Assembly (NCBI GenBank): GCA_964608735.1
Contig: CAZSPL010000077.1
Span: 1 to 15,316 of the forward strand
Length of the DNA stretch: 15,316 nucleotides
Source of the DNA: CAZSPL01 sp964608735
GTDB lineage: Bacteria > JAJVIF01 > JAPKYR01 > CAZSPL01
Direction: 5' to 3'
A program made the position numbers and the translations under genes. Below are positions 15,096-15,316 of the stretch, in pieces; positions within the stretch are counted from its first letter, which is position 1, and each line of letters begins with the position of its first letter. Below the pieces are notes generated by a model, which was not told the origin of the DNA, did no database searches, and saw only the letters and a list, made by a program, of their open reading frames with translations.

Positions 15096-15316
15096 TCATC
15101 CTGATTTCTCGGCCCGTCTCAGGCATGCGGCATCGTATGCTTTCACCGACCTTGCATCGAGATAAAGGCTCCTTTCGAGCACGTAAATCATCGTTCTTCG
15201 TAATGTCTGGAAGAAAGCCTCATCGAGGTCACGGAAAGCGAGTTCCCGAAGTTCCTTCACTCCTTCATAGTCGCGGTCTTCCTCGAGGCTGTCGGCGAGA
15301 TAGATGATGAGGTCAA
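15096..15316 (-). CDS. yqeK: YqeK-type HD-domain Ap4A hydrolase, C-terminal part (partial)
   Basis: This is the last 72 codons of a gene entering from the right edge. Reading starts at 15314 and ends with TGA at 15096–15098. The visible peptide contains LADSLEEDRDYEGVKELREL, then a helix with FRDLDEAFFQTLRRT, then YVLERSLYLDARSVKAYDA. This matches the conserved C-terminus of YqeK proteins, where a LAD-x-I/L-E-x-x-R segment precedes helices that end with a residue pattern for a Tyr/Leu-rich tail. YqeK is an HD-fold metal hydrolase that splits diadenosine tetraphosphate symmetrically. The HD motif itself lies outside the window. Its place just before an LCP gene and rsfS matches the common nadD–yqeK–LCP–rsfS order and supports the call. 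The gene ends 66 bases before the LCP start with no terminator visible between, so co-transcription is likely. Confidence 0.8.
   Translation of the reverse strand, partial: DLIIYLADSLEEDRDYEGVKELRELAFRDLDEAFFQTLRRTMIYVLERSLYLDARSVKAYDAACLRRAEKSG

Noticed and set aside
1..15316. CRISPR arrays, tRNA, rRNA, insertion sequences, prophage genes, dif site
   Set aside because: No regularly spaced repeats, cloverleaf sequences, transposase or terminal inverted repeats, phage genes or dif-like 28-mers were seen. The only recombinase is of the housekeeping Xer type.

Overview
The window is a stretch of bacterial chromosome, GC-rich to a moderate degree, in which every recognisable gene lies on the minus strand, so transcription runs from base 15316 towards base 1. 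I see no mobile element, CRISPR array, tRNA or rRNA. Gene order is a mosaic of clusters familiar from Firmicutes and several other phyla: yqeK–LCP–rsfS, trmFO–xerC and yaaR–holB. These sit among secreted proteins and a lipoprotein that I cannot assign to known families. No phylum can be named from this alone. An uncultured or deeply branching bacterial lineage is plausible, and no Gram-positive cell-wall anchor is visible.

Layout in transcription order. (1) 15316–13485 is a housekeeping block: the 3' end of yqeK (HD-domain Ap4A hydrolase), an LCP-family cell-envelope ligase, and the ribosome silencing factor rsfS, whose best ribosome binding site points to an ATA start codon. (2) 13411–9665 is an export block: a secreted protein with a Gly/Pro-rich linker, a terminator, then a closely spaced pair of a subtilisin-like protease and a TPR lipoprotein. 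(3) 9654–5724 is a methionine-cycle block: a strong promoter holding a palindrome, a leader RNA of about 120 nt with hairpins, metK, an intrinsic terminator with a tandem 12-bp repeat, and a short cobalamin-dependent metH that lacks the reactivation domain. (4) 5654–2946 holds a small two-helix membrane protein overlapping trmFO by ATGA, and trmFO overlapping a Xer recombinase. (5) 2871–1 holds a secreted protein with a possible CsgG/TolB-like C-terminal domain, overlapping yaaR, followed by holB (DNA polymerase III delta'), which runs off the left edge.

How the genes fit together: MetH regenerates methionine from homocysteine using methyl-tetrahydrofolate, MetK turns methionine into S-adenosylmethionine, and TrmFO uses methylene-tetrahydrofolate to methylate tRNA, so the middle of the window has a one-carbon theme. 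The most interesting signals are regulatory: the possible ATA start of rsfS, the palindrome inside the metK promoter with an orphan structured leader, and the terminator just before metH.
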